Assembly (NCBI GenBank): GCA_913055605.1
Contig: CAJXKJ010000005.1
Span: forward strand, 40,952 to 104,951
Source of the DNA: an uncultured Euryhalocaulis sp.
GTDB taxonomy: Bacteria; Pseudomonadota; Alphaproteobacteria; Caulobacterales; Maricaulaceae
Direction: 5' to 3'
Length of the DNA stretch: 64,000 nucleotides
Part shown: positions 32,410-40,957 of the stretch, in pieces
Position numbering within the stretch: position 1 is the first letter of the stretch
Layout: every line of letters starts with the position of its first letter
Translations under genes and position numbers: made by a program
The notes under the pieces: generated by a model
What the model saw: only the letters and a program-made list of their open reading frames with translations
Told to the model about the DNA's origin: nothing
The model's database searches: none

Positions 32410-35301
32410 ATGGACGAGACGGTTCGCGAATTCGTGGCGGAGGCCAGCGAGGGCATCGAGGCCCTCGACAGCAAGCTCGTGGCGCTGGAGCAGAACCCGG
32501 ACAATCCGGAGCTCCTGGGCGAGATTTTCCGCCTGATTCATTCGATCAAGGGGGCCAGCGGCTTCCTCGGCCTGCAGCGCCTGCAGAGCGTCGCGCACTC
32601 CGCCGAGAACGTCCTGGGCGCCTTCCGCGACGGAGAGCTGGCGGTGGACGGCCCGTCCATCTCCGCCATCCTGGAGGCGTTCGACGTCATCCGCTCCATC
32701 GTCGAGGCGCTGGCCGCCAGCGGGGCGGAGCCCGCCGGCGACGATTCGGCGCTGGTCGCCCGGCTGGACGCCATCTTCGAGGGCGGCGCCGATGCGGCGG
32801 CGGACGCCCCTCCGGCCCCGCCCGAACCCGAAGCCGCGCCTGCCGCGCCGCTGATGCAGCGGCTGGGCGGGGAGGCGACGCTGGACTGCGCCTGCGAGAT
32901 GGTGATCGGCGAACTCGCCGCCCATCCCGCGCACGGGGAGATGTTCGCGGGCCAGGACCCCGACCTGGTCCAGAACGGCCTGCGCGGCGCGCTGGTCGGC
33001 ATGACCAAAACGCCGGGCGCCGCCGCGCTTCTGGCCAAGGCGCGCAGCCTTGCGCCCGCCGTACAGGATTCCGGCCTGTCCGCGATGCTGGAGGCGTTCG
33101 CCCACGCCCTGGCCGATCTGGGCGCAGACCAAGGCGCGATCGACGAACTGTTGAAGGCCGATCCGGCCCCGGCGGACGCCGCGCCGCCCGCCGCGCCCGC
33201 CGAGGACGCGCCGGCGCAATCGGACTCCGGTCCGGCGCGCCCGGCGGAACCCGCCGCATCCGCCCAGACCATCCGCGTCGGCGTCGACACGCTGGAAGGC
33301 CTGATGGCCACGGTCAGCGAGCTGGTCCTGATCCGGAACCAGCTGCTGCAGACCCTCCGCGGGGAGCCGGAAACCCCGTTCGCCGGTCCGCTGCATCGCC
33401 TGAACCAGGTCACCAGCGAGCTGCAGGAAGGGGTGATGACCACGCGGATGCAGCCGATCAGCGGCGCCTGGGCCAAGCTGCCGCGCCTGGTGCGCGATCT
33501 GGCCGCCGACCTCGGCAAGAAGATCGACCTGGTCACCAGCGGTCAGGACACCGAGCTGGACCGACAGGTGCTGGAGCTGATCAAGGATCCGCTCACCCAC
33601 ATGATCCGCAACGCCGCCGATCACGGGCTGGAAACGCCGGAGAAGCGCCGCGCCGCCGGCAAGCCGGAAACCGGTCGCATCACGCTTCAGGCCCGCCATG
33701 AAGGCGGCGCGATCATCGTGGAGATGTCGGACGACGGGCGCGGCCTGCCGGCGGACAAGATCCGGGACAAGGCCGTGGCCTCCGGCGTCGTGCCGCCGGA
33801 CCGCGCCGCCGCGATGAGCGACGCCGAGGCGCGCCAGCTGATCTTCATGCCCGGCTTCTCCATGGCCAAACAGGTCACCGCCGTGTCGGGCCGCGGCGTC
33901 GGCATGGACGTGGTGCGCACCAATATCGAAAAGATCGGCGGCGCCATCGAGCTGACCTCGACCGAGGGGCGCGGCACGCGCTTCACCATCCGCATCCCGC
34001 TGACGCTCTCCATCGTCTCGGCCCTGATCGTGGAATGCTGCGGCGAGCGGTTCGCCATGTCCCAGGCCGGCATCGTGGAGCTGGTCAGCGCCAATGGCAG
34101 CGAGGGGCGGCGGATCGAACAGATCAACGGCGCGCTGGTGCTGCGCCTGCGCGACCGGCTGCTGCCGCTGGTCTCGCTGCAGGCGCTGCTGGGCCTGCCG
34201 GAGGCCGAGGAGCCGCGCACCGAGGACTGCATCGTGGTCGCCCGCGTGGGAAGCTTCGTGTTCGGCGTGATCGTCGACAAGGTGTTCGACACCGAGGAAA
34301 TCGTCGTCAAACCGGTGGCCAGCATCCTGCGCCACCTGAAACTCTATTCCGGCGCGACGATCCTGGGCGACGGCTCGGTCATCATGATCCTCGACTTCAA
34401 GGGAATCTCGGCGGAGGCGGGCGCCGCGCACCTGATGAACGGCGCCGAGGACGCGGTCGCCGAGGCCGTGCAGGCGCCGAAAGTCCAGACCGAACAGATG
34501 CTGATCTTCCGCGCCGGCCAGGGCGCGCCGCGCGCCGCGCCTTTGTCGCGCGTCGCCCGGATCGAGGAAGTGGCGGCCAAGGCCCTGGAGCGCGCGGACG
34601 GGCGCACCGTGCTGCAGTTCCGCGAGCGTCTGATGCCGGTCGTCGGCATCGATGGCGGCCCGGTCGCCGCGCGGGACGACACGGTCTCGCCGCTTCTGGT
34701 GTTTACCCGCGACGAGCGCAGCTTCGGCCTGAAGGTCGACGAGATCGTCGACATCGTGGAGGCCTCCGCCGCCAGCGATCTGGCCGGCGGCCAGCCGGGC
34801 TCGGCGGGCAACATCATCGTGTCGGGCGCGGCGACGGAGCTGATCGACATCGACCATTACTGGGACCGCGCCTATGGCGCGGCGCGCGCCCCGCGCGGGA
34901 CCGACCTGCTCGGCGATGCGTCCGGGCAGACCGGGGCGGGCGGCAAGCGTCTGCTGGTGATCGACGCCAGCCCGTTCAGCAAGCTGCTGCTGCGACCGCT
35001 GCTGTCCCAGGCCGGCTACGCCGTCGAGGTGGCGAGCGGGGCGGAATCCGCTTTGGCGCTGCACGAGGCCGGGGAGAGTTTCGACCTGATCCTGGCCGAC
35101 ATGACCAGCCGGGGGGAAGAGACCCGGCGCCTCGCCGGCGTGCTCGGCCAGGCCGACCGCTGGCACGCCACGCCGCTTCTGGGCCTGGGCGCCCATGAAC
35201 TCAGCGCCGAAGGCGGCCTCGCCGAATTCGCCGGCAGTTTCGATTCCGAAGGCCTGCTGGACGATGTCAGCCGCAGCCTTTCCGAAGAGGAGGCCGCCTG
35301 A
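32410..35301 (+). CDS. cheA: Hybrid chemotaxis histidine kinase CheA
   Basis: A 963-residue CheA with unusual additions. P1 (1-105) has phospho-His H44 in IFRLIHSIKGASGFLG. Residues 148-250 form a truncated-globin-like segment (LMQRLGGEATLD.. LEAFAHALADLG) lacking a clear proximal His. P3 dimerisation (287-345), P4 kinase (345-540; N box HMIRNAADHGLE, DDGRGL, GRGVGMDVV), P5 CheW-like (540-685) and a second CheW-like domain (about 695-820) follow. The C-terminal receiver (847-963) keeps D897 but has lost one acidic pocket residue (VIDASPF) and the usual K, so it is degenerate. ATG 32410 is chosen over an upstream TTG. It overlaps cheW by 1 base. Confidence 0.93.
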   Translation: MDETVREFVAEASEGIEALDSKLVALEQNPDNPELLGEIFRLIHSIKGASGFLGLQRLQSVAHSAENVLGAFRDGELAVDGPSISAILEAFDVIRSIVEALAASGAEPAGDDSALVARLDAIFEGGADAAADAPPAPPEPEAAPAAPLMQRLGGEATLDCACEMVIGELAAHPAHGEMFAGQDPDLVQNGLRGALVGMTKTPGAAALLAKARSLAPAVQDSGLSAMLEAFAHALADLGADQGAIDELLKADPAPADAAPPAAPAEDAPAQSDSGPARPAEPAASAQTIRVGVDTLEGLMATVSELVLIRNQLLQTLRGEPETPFAGPLHRLNQVTSELQEGVMTTRMQPISGAWAKLPRLVRDLAADLGKKIDLVTSGQDTELDRQVLELIKDPLTHMIRNAADHGLETPEKRRAAGKPETGRITLQARHEGGAIIVEMSDDGRGLPADKIRDKAVASGVVPPDRAAAMSDAEARQLIFMPGFSMAKQVTAVSGRGVGMDVVRTNIEKIGGAIELTSTEGRGTRFTIRIPLTLSIVSALIVECCGERFAMSQAGIVELVSANGSEGRRIEQINGALVLRLRDRLLPLVSLQALLGLPEAEEPRTEDCIVVARVGSFVFGVIVDKVFDTEEIVVKPVASILRHLKLYSGATILGDGSVIMILDFKGISAEAGAAHLMNGAEDAVAEAVQAPKVQTEQMLIFRAGQGAPRAAPLSRVARIEEVAAKALERADGRTVLQFRERLMPVVGIDGGPVAARDDTVSPLLVFTRDERSFGLKVDEIVDIVEASAASDLAGGQPGSAGNIIVSGAATELIDIDHYWDRAYGAARAPRGTDLLGDASGQTGAGGKRLLVIDASPFSKLLLRPLLSQAGYAVEVASGAESALALHEAGESFDLILADMTSRGEETRRLAGVLGQADRWHATPLLGLGAHELSAEGGLAEFAGSFDSEGLLDDVSRSLSEEEAA

Positions 35302-35765
35302 TGACCCCCATCCAGTCGGACGATATCGACGGCTTCGTCACGGTCACGGTCTGCGGCCAGAATTTCGGCGTGCCGGTTCTGGATGTCCGTGACGTCATCG
35401 ACCCGGTGCGCATCGACACCGTCCCGCTCGCCCCGCCGGAGGTGGCGGGCGTGCTGAATCTGCGCGGCCGCATCGTCACCGCCGTGGAGCTGCGCATGCA
35501 GCTCGGCATGCCGCATCGCGCCGACGCCGACCGCCATATGAGCGTCATCGTCGAACATGACAGCGAGCTTTACGCCATCCTCGTCGACGATGTCGGCGAC
35601 GTGCTGTGGCTGCCCCGCGCCGGACTGGAGCCGCCGCCCGTCACGCTCGCCGCGCAATGGCGGGACCTCTGCAGCGGCCTGCACCGCCTGGACGGCGACC
35701 TGCTGCTGATCCTCAGCGTCGAAAAAACCCTAGCGCTCGACCGGGCTGCGGCCGCCGCAGCCTGA
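35301..35765 (+). CDS. cheW: Chemotaxis adaptor CheW
   Basis: A 154-residue CheW domain: FVTVTVCGQNFGVPVLDVRDVIDPVRIDTVPLAPPEVAGVLNLRGRIVTAVELRMQLG is the canonical subdomain pair, and YAILVDDVGDVLWL the second. It links receptors to CheA in the signalling array. Its ATG shares a base with the CheA stop (TGATG), indicating coupled translation. The soluble receptor gene begins 26 bases later, so cheA-cheW-mcp is one operon. Confidence 0.95.
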   Translation: MTPIQSDDIDGFVTVTVCGQNFGVPVLDVRDVIDPVRIDTVPLAPPEVAGVLNLRGRIVTAVELRMQLGMPHRADADRHMSVIVEHDSELYAILVDDVGDVLWLPRAGLEPPPVTLAAQWRDLCSGLHRLDGDLLLILSVEKTLALDRAAAAAA

Positions 35766-35791
35766 GTCCCTGACCCTCAAGGAGAACCCCA

Positions 35792-37741
35792 ATGTACGCT
35801 GCCGCCACCGCCGAAAAGCTGGACGAGTTCGAACCGGCCCAGGAATGGTCCCTGGAGATGTTCAACCAGCAGGCCGTCGCCCGCGCCTCGGTCCCCATCA
35901 TGATGGTCGACCGGGATTTCCGCATCACCTACGCCAACGCGGCGACCGAGACCCTGCTGCGCGAGAACGCCGAGCTGTTCGCCGAACATTTCCCCGACGT
36001 GGATTTCGGCAATCTGATCGGCTGCTGCATCGACGTCTTCCACAAGAAGCCGTCCTATCAGCGCAACATCCTGGCCAATCCCCGGCCGCATCCGCACACC
36101 GCCGAAATCTCGGTCGGCGATCTGCGCTTCTCGCTGCGCATCAATTCCGTGGTGGACGGCGCCGGGAACTATGTCGGCGACGTCCTGGAATGGTCCGACG
36201 TGACCGAGGCGCGGCGCAATCGCGGCATGCTGGACGCGATCAACAAGTCCCAGGCCGTGATCGAATTCCGCCTGGACGGCCATATCGTGGACGCCAACGA
36301 GAATTTCCTGGGCGCGGTCGGCTACGGCATCGACGAGATCCGGGGCAAGCACCATTCGATGTTCGTCGATCCGGACTATGCGGTCAGCGCCGAATACCGC
36401 GCATTCTGGGAAAAGCTCGCCCGCGGCGAATACGACGCCGGCCAGTACAAGCGCTTCGGAAAGGGCGGGAAGGAAATCTGGATCGAGGCCAGCTACAACC
36501 CGATCCTCGATTCCAACGGCCGCCCCTTCAAGGTCGTGAAATACGCCACCGACATCACCCAGCAGAAACAGGACGCCGCCAATTACGAGGGCCAGATCGC
36601 CGCGATCAACAAGGCCCAGGCGGTGATCGAGTTCGACATGACCGGCAAGATCCTGTCGGCCAACGAGAACTTCCTGAAGACGATGGGCTATGCCGAGGAT
36701 GAAGTGGTCGGCAAGCACCACTCCATGTTCGCGGAGCCGGACTACGCCGCCAGCGCCGAGTATCGCGAGTTCTGGGAAAAGCTCGGCCGCGGCGAATACG
36801 ACGCCGCCCAGTACCGCCGCCTCGGCAAGGGCGGGCGGGAAATCTGGATCCAGGCCAGCTACAACCCGATCCTGGGCGCCAACGGCCGGCCCTACAAGGT
36901 CGTCAAATACGCCACCGACATCACCGAGCAGAAATCCATCGCCCAGCGGGTGACGGAGATTTCCGGCATCGTCGCCTCGGCGGCCTCCCAGATGCGGGCC
37001 ACCGCCGAGGGCATGGCGCGCGCGGCGGAGGAAACCACCACCCAGGCCGGCGCGGTCACCCAGGCCGCCGAGGAGACCTCGCTGAACGTCCAGACGGTTT
37101 CGTCGGCGGGGGAGGAGCTGACCGCCTCGATCAACGAGATCGCGCGTCAGGTGACTGAGTCCACCAATATCTCCCAGCACGCGGTGACCGAGGCCGACCG
37201 GACCAGCGAGTCGATCCAGGTCCTGGCCGACGCGGCGAAGAAGATCGGCAACGTCGTTACCCTGATCAACGACATCGCCGGTCAGACCAAGCTGCTGGCC
37301 TTGAACGCCACGATCGAGGCCGCGCGCGCGGGCGAGGCGGGCAAGGGCTTCGCCGTGGTGGCGTCGGAGGTGAAGAGCCTGTCCGACCAGACCGCCAAGG
37401 CGACGCACGAAATCTCCTCCCAGATTTCGTCCATCCAGTCGGCGACCGAAACCTCGGTCACCGCCATCGGCGGCATCTCCGAAACGATCCGCAAGGTGGC
37501 GGAGATCGCCTCGGCCATCGCCGGCGCGGTGGAGGAACAGTCCGCCGCCACGCGGGAGATCGCGGACAATGTCTCCCAGGTCGCCGCCGGCACCCAGCAG
37601 GTCTCGACCAGCATCGCCAGCGTCAATGACGCGGCCTCGCAGACCGGCTCGGCGTCGAACGACCTGCTCAACGCCTCCGGCGAGCTGGCCCAGCAGGCTG
37701 AGGCCCTGTCGGTGGAGATGGAGCGCCTCTCCCGGGTCTAG
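35792..37741 (+). CDS. Soluble methyl-accepting chemotaxis protein with three PAS domains
   Basis: A 649-residue cytoplasmic chemoreceptor with no membrane segments. A first PAS (about 25-140: [28 protein letters not shown]) is followed by two tandem, nearly duplicate PAS-PAC units (about 148-262 and 268-382; both carry [15 protein letters not shown] and [19 protein letters not shown] blocks). A C-terminal signalling domain (about 390-649) holds the hairpin tip [48 protein letters not shown]. It resembles Aer2/BdlA-like receptors that sense oxygen or redox via PAS cofactors. It ends without a CheR-binding pentapeptide. A clear AAGGAGAA site precedes the ATG. Confidence 0.93.
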   Translation: MYAAATAEKLDEFEPAQEWSLEMFNQQAVARASVPIMMVDRDFRITYANAATETLLRENAELFAEHFPDVDFGNLIGCCIDVFHKKPSYQRNILANPRPHPHTAEISVGDLRFSLRINSVVDGAGNYVGDVLEWSDVTEARRNRGMLDAINKSQAVIEFRLDGHIVDANENFLGAVGYGIDEIRGKHHSMFVDPDYAVSAEYRAFWEKLARGEYDAGQYKRFGKGGKEIWIEASYNPILDSNGRPFKVVKYATDITQQKQDAANYEGQIAAINKAQAVIEFDMTGKILSANENFLKTMGYAEDEVVGKHHSMFAEPDYAASAEYREFWEKLGRGEYDAAQYRRLGKGGREIWIQASYNPILGANGRPYKVVKYATDITEQKSIAQRVTEISGIVASAASQMRATAEGMARAAEETTTQAGAVTQAAEETSLNVQTVSSAGEELTASINEIARQVTESTNISQHAVTEADRTSESIQVLADAAKKIGNVVTLINDIAGQTKLLALNATIEAARAGEAGKGFAVVASEVKSLSDQTAKATHEISSQISSIQSATETSVTAIGGISETIRKVAEIASAIAGAVEEQSAATREIADNVSQVAAGTQQVSTSIASVNDAASQTGSASNDLLNASGELAQQAEALSVEMERLSRV

Positions 37742-37780
37742 CGGCCCGGGTCCCACCCCTCCCCGGGATGGCGCAACAAG

Positions 37781-37819
37781 AACGGGCGGCGGAGCGATCC
37801 GCCGCCCGTTTCTCTTTTT
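37781..37819 (+). terminator. Terminator of the cheA-cheW-mcp operon
   Basis: AACGGGCGGCGGA-GCGA-TCCGCCGCCCGTT, a perfect 13-bp stem, followed by TCTCTTTTT. It lies 40 bases after the receptor stop and just before the convergent cheR stop. Confidence 0.9.
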
Positions 37820-37833
37820 GCGCTGCCGGAGTC

Positions 37834-38673
37834 CTAGGCGCTTTTGCGGATCGCCGGCGGCGCGGAGCTCAGCTGATAGACCCCGCGCAGGCCGGGCCGG
37901 GGCGCGAACGGCGTCTGCAGGCCGACCACCGATTCCGCACTGCCCATGATCACCACGCCGTGCGGCTCCAGGATCTTGGCGATCCGCTCCAGGGTCAGCG
38001 TCTTCAGCTCCATGTCGAAATAGATCAGCACATTGCGGCAGAAGATCAGGTCGAACCGGCCCAGCATGGACACGCCGTCCAGCAGATTGTGATGGCGGAA
38101 CTCCACCATGTCCCGCACCTGGGGCGCGACCTTGAAGCCGCCGCCGTCGGCGGTCATCCAGCGCATCCGCCGCTCGTCGCTCAGGCCCCGCCGCGCCTCG
38201 AATTCCGAATAGCGGCCGGTGCGGGCGCGATCCAGGATCGGCTCCGACATGTCGGTGGCGACGATGGTCACGTCCCACTCTGGCATCCGATGCCGCTCTT
38301 CCAGCAGCAGCATGGCCAGCGAATAGGGCTCCTGTCCGCTCGAACAGGCCGCGCTCCAGATGCGCAGGGCGCGCTTCTGCGCGCAGGCCTCGATCAGGCC
38401 GGGCAGGACCTTTTCGCGCAGCTGCTCGAACGGTCCGCCGTCGCGGAAAAAGAAGGATTCATGGGTGGCCATCGCGTCGATACAGCGCTGGGCCACCGGG
38501 CCGCCGGGACTGGCCAGCGCCTTGTCCAGCAGCTCGTCGATATGGCCGCACCCCTCGGCCCGAGCCACCGGCTCCAGCCGGGTCAGCAGCAGATAGTCCT
38601 TGGCCTCGGTCAGGGCCAGGCCCGACCGGTCGTAACAGAGTTGGCGGAACGCTTGGGCTTTGGTGGGATTCAT
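37834..38673 (-). CDS. cheR: Chemotaxis protein methyltransferase CheR
   Basis: A 279-residue SAM-dependent glutamate methyltransferase of receptors. N-terminal helical domain with YDRSGLALTEAKDYLLLTRLEPVA, then MATHESFFFRDGGPFEQL, the SAM motif RIWSAACSSGQEPYSLAMLLLE, VATDMSEPILDRARTGRYSEFEARRGL and FDLIFCRNVLIYF are all CheR signatures. The ATG at 38673 overlaps the cheB stop by 4 bases; the longer open frame upstream is cheB's shadow. Works against CheB to set receptor adaptation. Confidence 0.96.
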   Translation of the reverse strand: MNPTKAQAFRQLCYDRSGLALTEAKDYLLLTRLEPVARAEGCGHIDELLDKALASPGGPVAQRCIDAMATHESFFFRDGGPFEQLREKVLPGLIEACAQKRALRIWSAACSSGQEPYSLAMLLLEERHRMPEWDVTIVATDMSEPILDRARTGRYSEFEARRGLSDERRMRWMTADGGGFKVAPQVRDMVEFRHHNLLDGVSMLGRFDLIFCRNVLIYFDMELKTLTLERIAKILEPHGVVIMGSAESVVGLQTPFAPRPGLRGVYQLSSAPPAIRKSA

Positions 38674-39752
38674 GAGTTCTTCTCCGCCGCGCGCCGGATA
38701 AAGGCGGCGATTTCCGACAGGGGCAGGACGGCGCTGGCCAGTCCGGTCTTGGCCGCCGCCCCCGGCATGCCCCACACAACGCTGGTTTCCTTGTCCTGCA
38801 CGATGAAGCGCCCGCCGGCGCCGGCCACGGCGCGGCAGCCCTCGGCCCCGTCGCCGCCCATCCCGGTCAGGATCGCGGCCAGCACGCCCGCCCCGTAGAC
38901 CTGCGCGGCCGAGCGCAGCAGCGGATTGACCGACGGACGGCAATAATGCTCCGGCGGCTCCTGATTAAGACGGATCACCGGCGCCTCGCCCTCGCGCGCC
39001 ACCGTCATGTGCCAGCCGCCGGGCGCCAGATAGATGCGTCCGGGCAGGACCGGCTCGCCGTCCTGTCCCTCGGCCGCCGGGGCGCCATAGGCGCGCTCCA
39101 GCTGTTCGGCCAGCATGGTGGTGAAGGTGGGCGGCATGTGCTGGGCGACCAGGATCGGCTGCTCCAGCGCGCCTCTTAGTTCTTTTGCGATGGCCATCAG
39201 GGCCGGCGGCGCGCCGGTCGACCCGCCGATCACCACCGCGGCCAGCGGGGCCGTGGCGGCGGCCGGTGCGCTGCGCAGCGCCACCGGCGCGGGCCGGTCC
39301 TGGCGCGGCGCGCGGGCTGCGCCCAGCGCCTTCACCTTGCGCAGCAATTCGTCGGCGAAATCCTCCGCCGCGCCCAGCCGCCCGCCATCCGGCTTGGGCA
39401 CATAGTCCGACGCCCCGATCTGCAGCGCCTCCAGGCTGATCTTGGCGCTGCGCCGCGCCACGCTGGAGGCGATGATGACTTTGACGCCCGGTCGCGCCTT
39501 CAGGATGAAGGGCAGGGCGGTCAGCCCGTCCATCACCGGCATTTCGATGTCCAGCACCACGATATCGGCGTCGGTGCGCTTCACCTCGGCGATGGCGGCC
39601 TCGCCATTGGGCGCGCGGCCGACCACGGCGACGTCCGGGTCGCGCTCCAGGAATTTGATGATCATGCCCCGGGCGATGGCCGAATCGTCGACGACGATCA
39701 CGCGCACGGGCGCCGGGCGGGCGGAGGCGTCGACAGCTGGCAGCATGGGCAA
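38670..39752 (-). CDS. cheB: Chemotaxis protein-glutamate methylesterase CheB
   Basis: A 360-residue response regulator with receiver (residues 16-135; VRVIVVDDSAIARGMIIKFLERDPDVAVVGRAPNG, VVLDIEMPVMDG, K in YVPKPD) joined by an Ala/Pro linker to the methylesterase domain (about 170-355). Catalytic Ser in IGGSTGAPPAL, His in VAQHMPP and Asp in LTGMGGDGAEG are present. It demethylates and deamidates receptors when phosphorylated by CheA. First gene of cheB-cheR on the minus strand; start ATG 39752, or Met at codon 3. Confidence 0.96.
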   Translation of the reverse strand: MPMLPAVDASARPAPVRVIVVDDSAIARGMIIKFLERDPDVAVVGRAPNGEAAIAEVKRTDADIVVLDIEMPVMDGLTALPFILKARPGVKVIIASSVARRSAKISLEALQIGASDYVPKPDGGRLGAAEDFADELLRKVKALGAARAPRQDRPAPVALRSAPAAATAPLAAVVIGGSTGAPPALMAIAKELRGALEQPILVAQHMPPTFTTMLAEQLERAYGAPAAEGQDGEPVLPGRIYLAPGGWHMTVAREGEAPVIRLNQEPPEHYCRPSVNPLLRSAAQVYGAGVLAAILTGMGGDGAEGCRAVAGAGGRFIVQDKETSVVWGMPGAAAKTGLASAVLPLSEIAAFIRRAAEKNS

Positions 39753-40014
39753 GGTCTCTGGATCGGTTGCAACCTAAAGTTGCTCACGACCAGTAAACGC
39801 TCGGTATATGACGCTTAGATTCAGGCCCTTAAAAACGGCGTCCGGGGCGCGGAAAATGTTTCCGGATACCGGCAATTCAGGCCGGAAAATTGCTGTGATT
39901 TCATGATGTTTGGCTCGCCGGGCGGCGTCCGGCTTGTTACCTTGCGGCAACCCAGAACAATGGCTCAAGGCCGGAAAAAAGCGCCGCGCGGCGGCGCCGG
40001 GGAGAGAGGTCCAG

Positions 40015-40944
40015 ATGACGACGCACATCTCGCGTCGCGCACTCGTTTCGGGGATCGCGCTGGGCGCGGTCGGCGCCGGCGCGCTGTGGCGCGCCGCCTC
40101 GGCGGCGGACGCCCCAATCACGGCGCGCGATCTGGCGCCCGGCCTGACCCTGTTCACCGGCGCCGGCGGCAATGTCGTCGCGCACGAGGGGCCGGACAGC
40201 CTGGCGCTGATCGACGGCGGCTCGCCCGCGCAATCGGCCGCTTTGCTGGCCGCGGTGGCGGAGCGGTTCGGCGGCAAGCCGGTCGCCGCTTTGGTCAACA
40301 CGCACTGGCATCTGGACCAGACCGGCTCCAACGACGCGCTGGGCGCGGCCGGCGTGCCAATCGTCGCCCATGAGGACACGCGCCGCTGGATGACCACGCG
40401 GATCGAGCAAAGCTGGAACGGCCCGGTCTTCGAACCGCGCGATCCCGCCGCCCTGCCGACGCGCACCTTCTATCTGCGGGACGAGCTGTCCCATGGCGGC
40501 GCGACCATTCCGCTGGTCTGGACCCCGCGCGCCCATACCGACGGCGATATCCACGCCGTGTTTACGGAAGCGAACGTGATCGCAGCCGGCGGCGTCGCCT
40601 ATCCGCGCGACGCGTGGCCGGTGATCGACGTCGCCACCGGCGGCTGGATCGGGGAAATGCTGGACGCCACCCGCACCCTCGTTGCGACGGCGGACGCGGA
40701 AACCGCGATCGTCCCGGCGACGGGCGAGCCGGTGACCCGCGCCGATCTGGAGGCGCAGGCGGAGATGCTGGACACCATCCTGACCCGTTTCCAGGAGATG
40801 TCGCGCCAGGGCATGGGCGCCGACGACATGCTGCTGGAAGGCATCGCCGACGAATATGCCGGCCAGCGCGGCGACCCGACCGAATTCATCCTCACCGCCT
40901 GGGACGGGCTGTGGGACCATATGAGCGGCCTTCGCGCCTTCTGA
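40015..40944 (+). CDS. MBL-fold metallo-hydrolase with HWHxDQ motif (cassette A)
   Basis: A 309-residue metallo-beta-lactamase-fold protein exported by a Tat-like signal (SRRALVSGIALGAVGAGALWRAASA). The metal motif reads NTHWHLDQTGSND: H97, H99 and D101 are kept, but the final His of HxHxDH is Q102. The third-site HTDGD (H174) is present. A family paralogue in cassette B has HWHPEQ, so the Gln is conserved, not an error. Such a site may hold one metal or serve a non-hydrolytic role. GGAGAGAGG before the ATG at 40015 fixes the start. It lies 13 bases before the DUF1592 gene and is first in cassette A. Confidence 0.85.
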   Translation: MTTHISRRALVSGIALGAVGAGALWRAASAADAPITARDLAPGLTLFTGAGGNVVAHEGPDSLALIDGGSPAQSAALLAAVAERFGGKPVAALVNTHWHLDQTGSNDALGAAGVPIVAHEDTRRWMTTRIEQSWNGPVFEPRDPAALPTRTFYLRDELSHGGATIPLVWTPRAHTDGDIHAVFTEANVIAAGGVAYPRDAWPVIDVATGGWIGEMLDATRTLVATADAETAIVPATGEPVTRADLEAQAEMLDTILTRFQEMSRQGMGADDMLLEGIADEYAGQRGDPTEFILTAWDGLWDHMSGLRAF

Positions 40945-40957
40945 TCGAGCAGAGACG

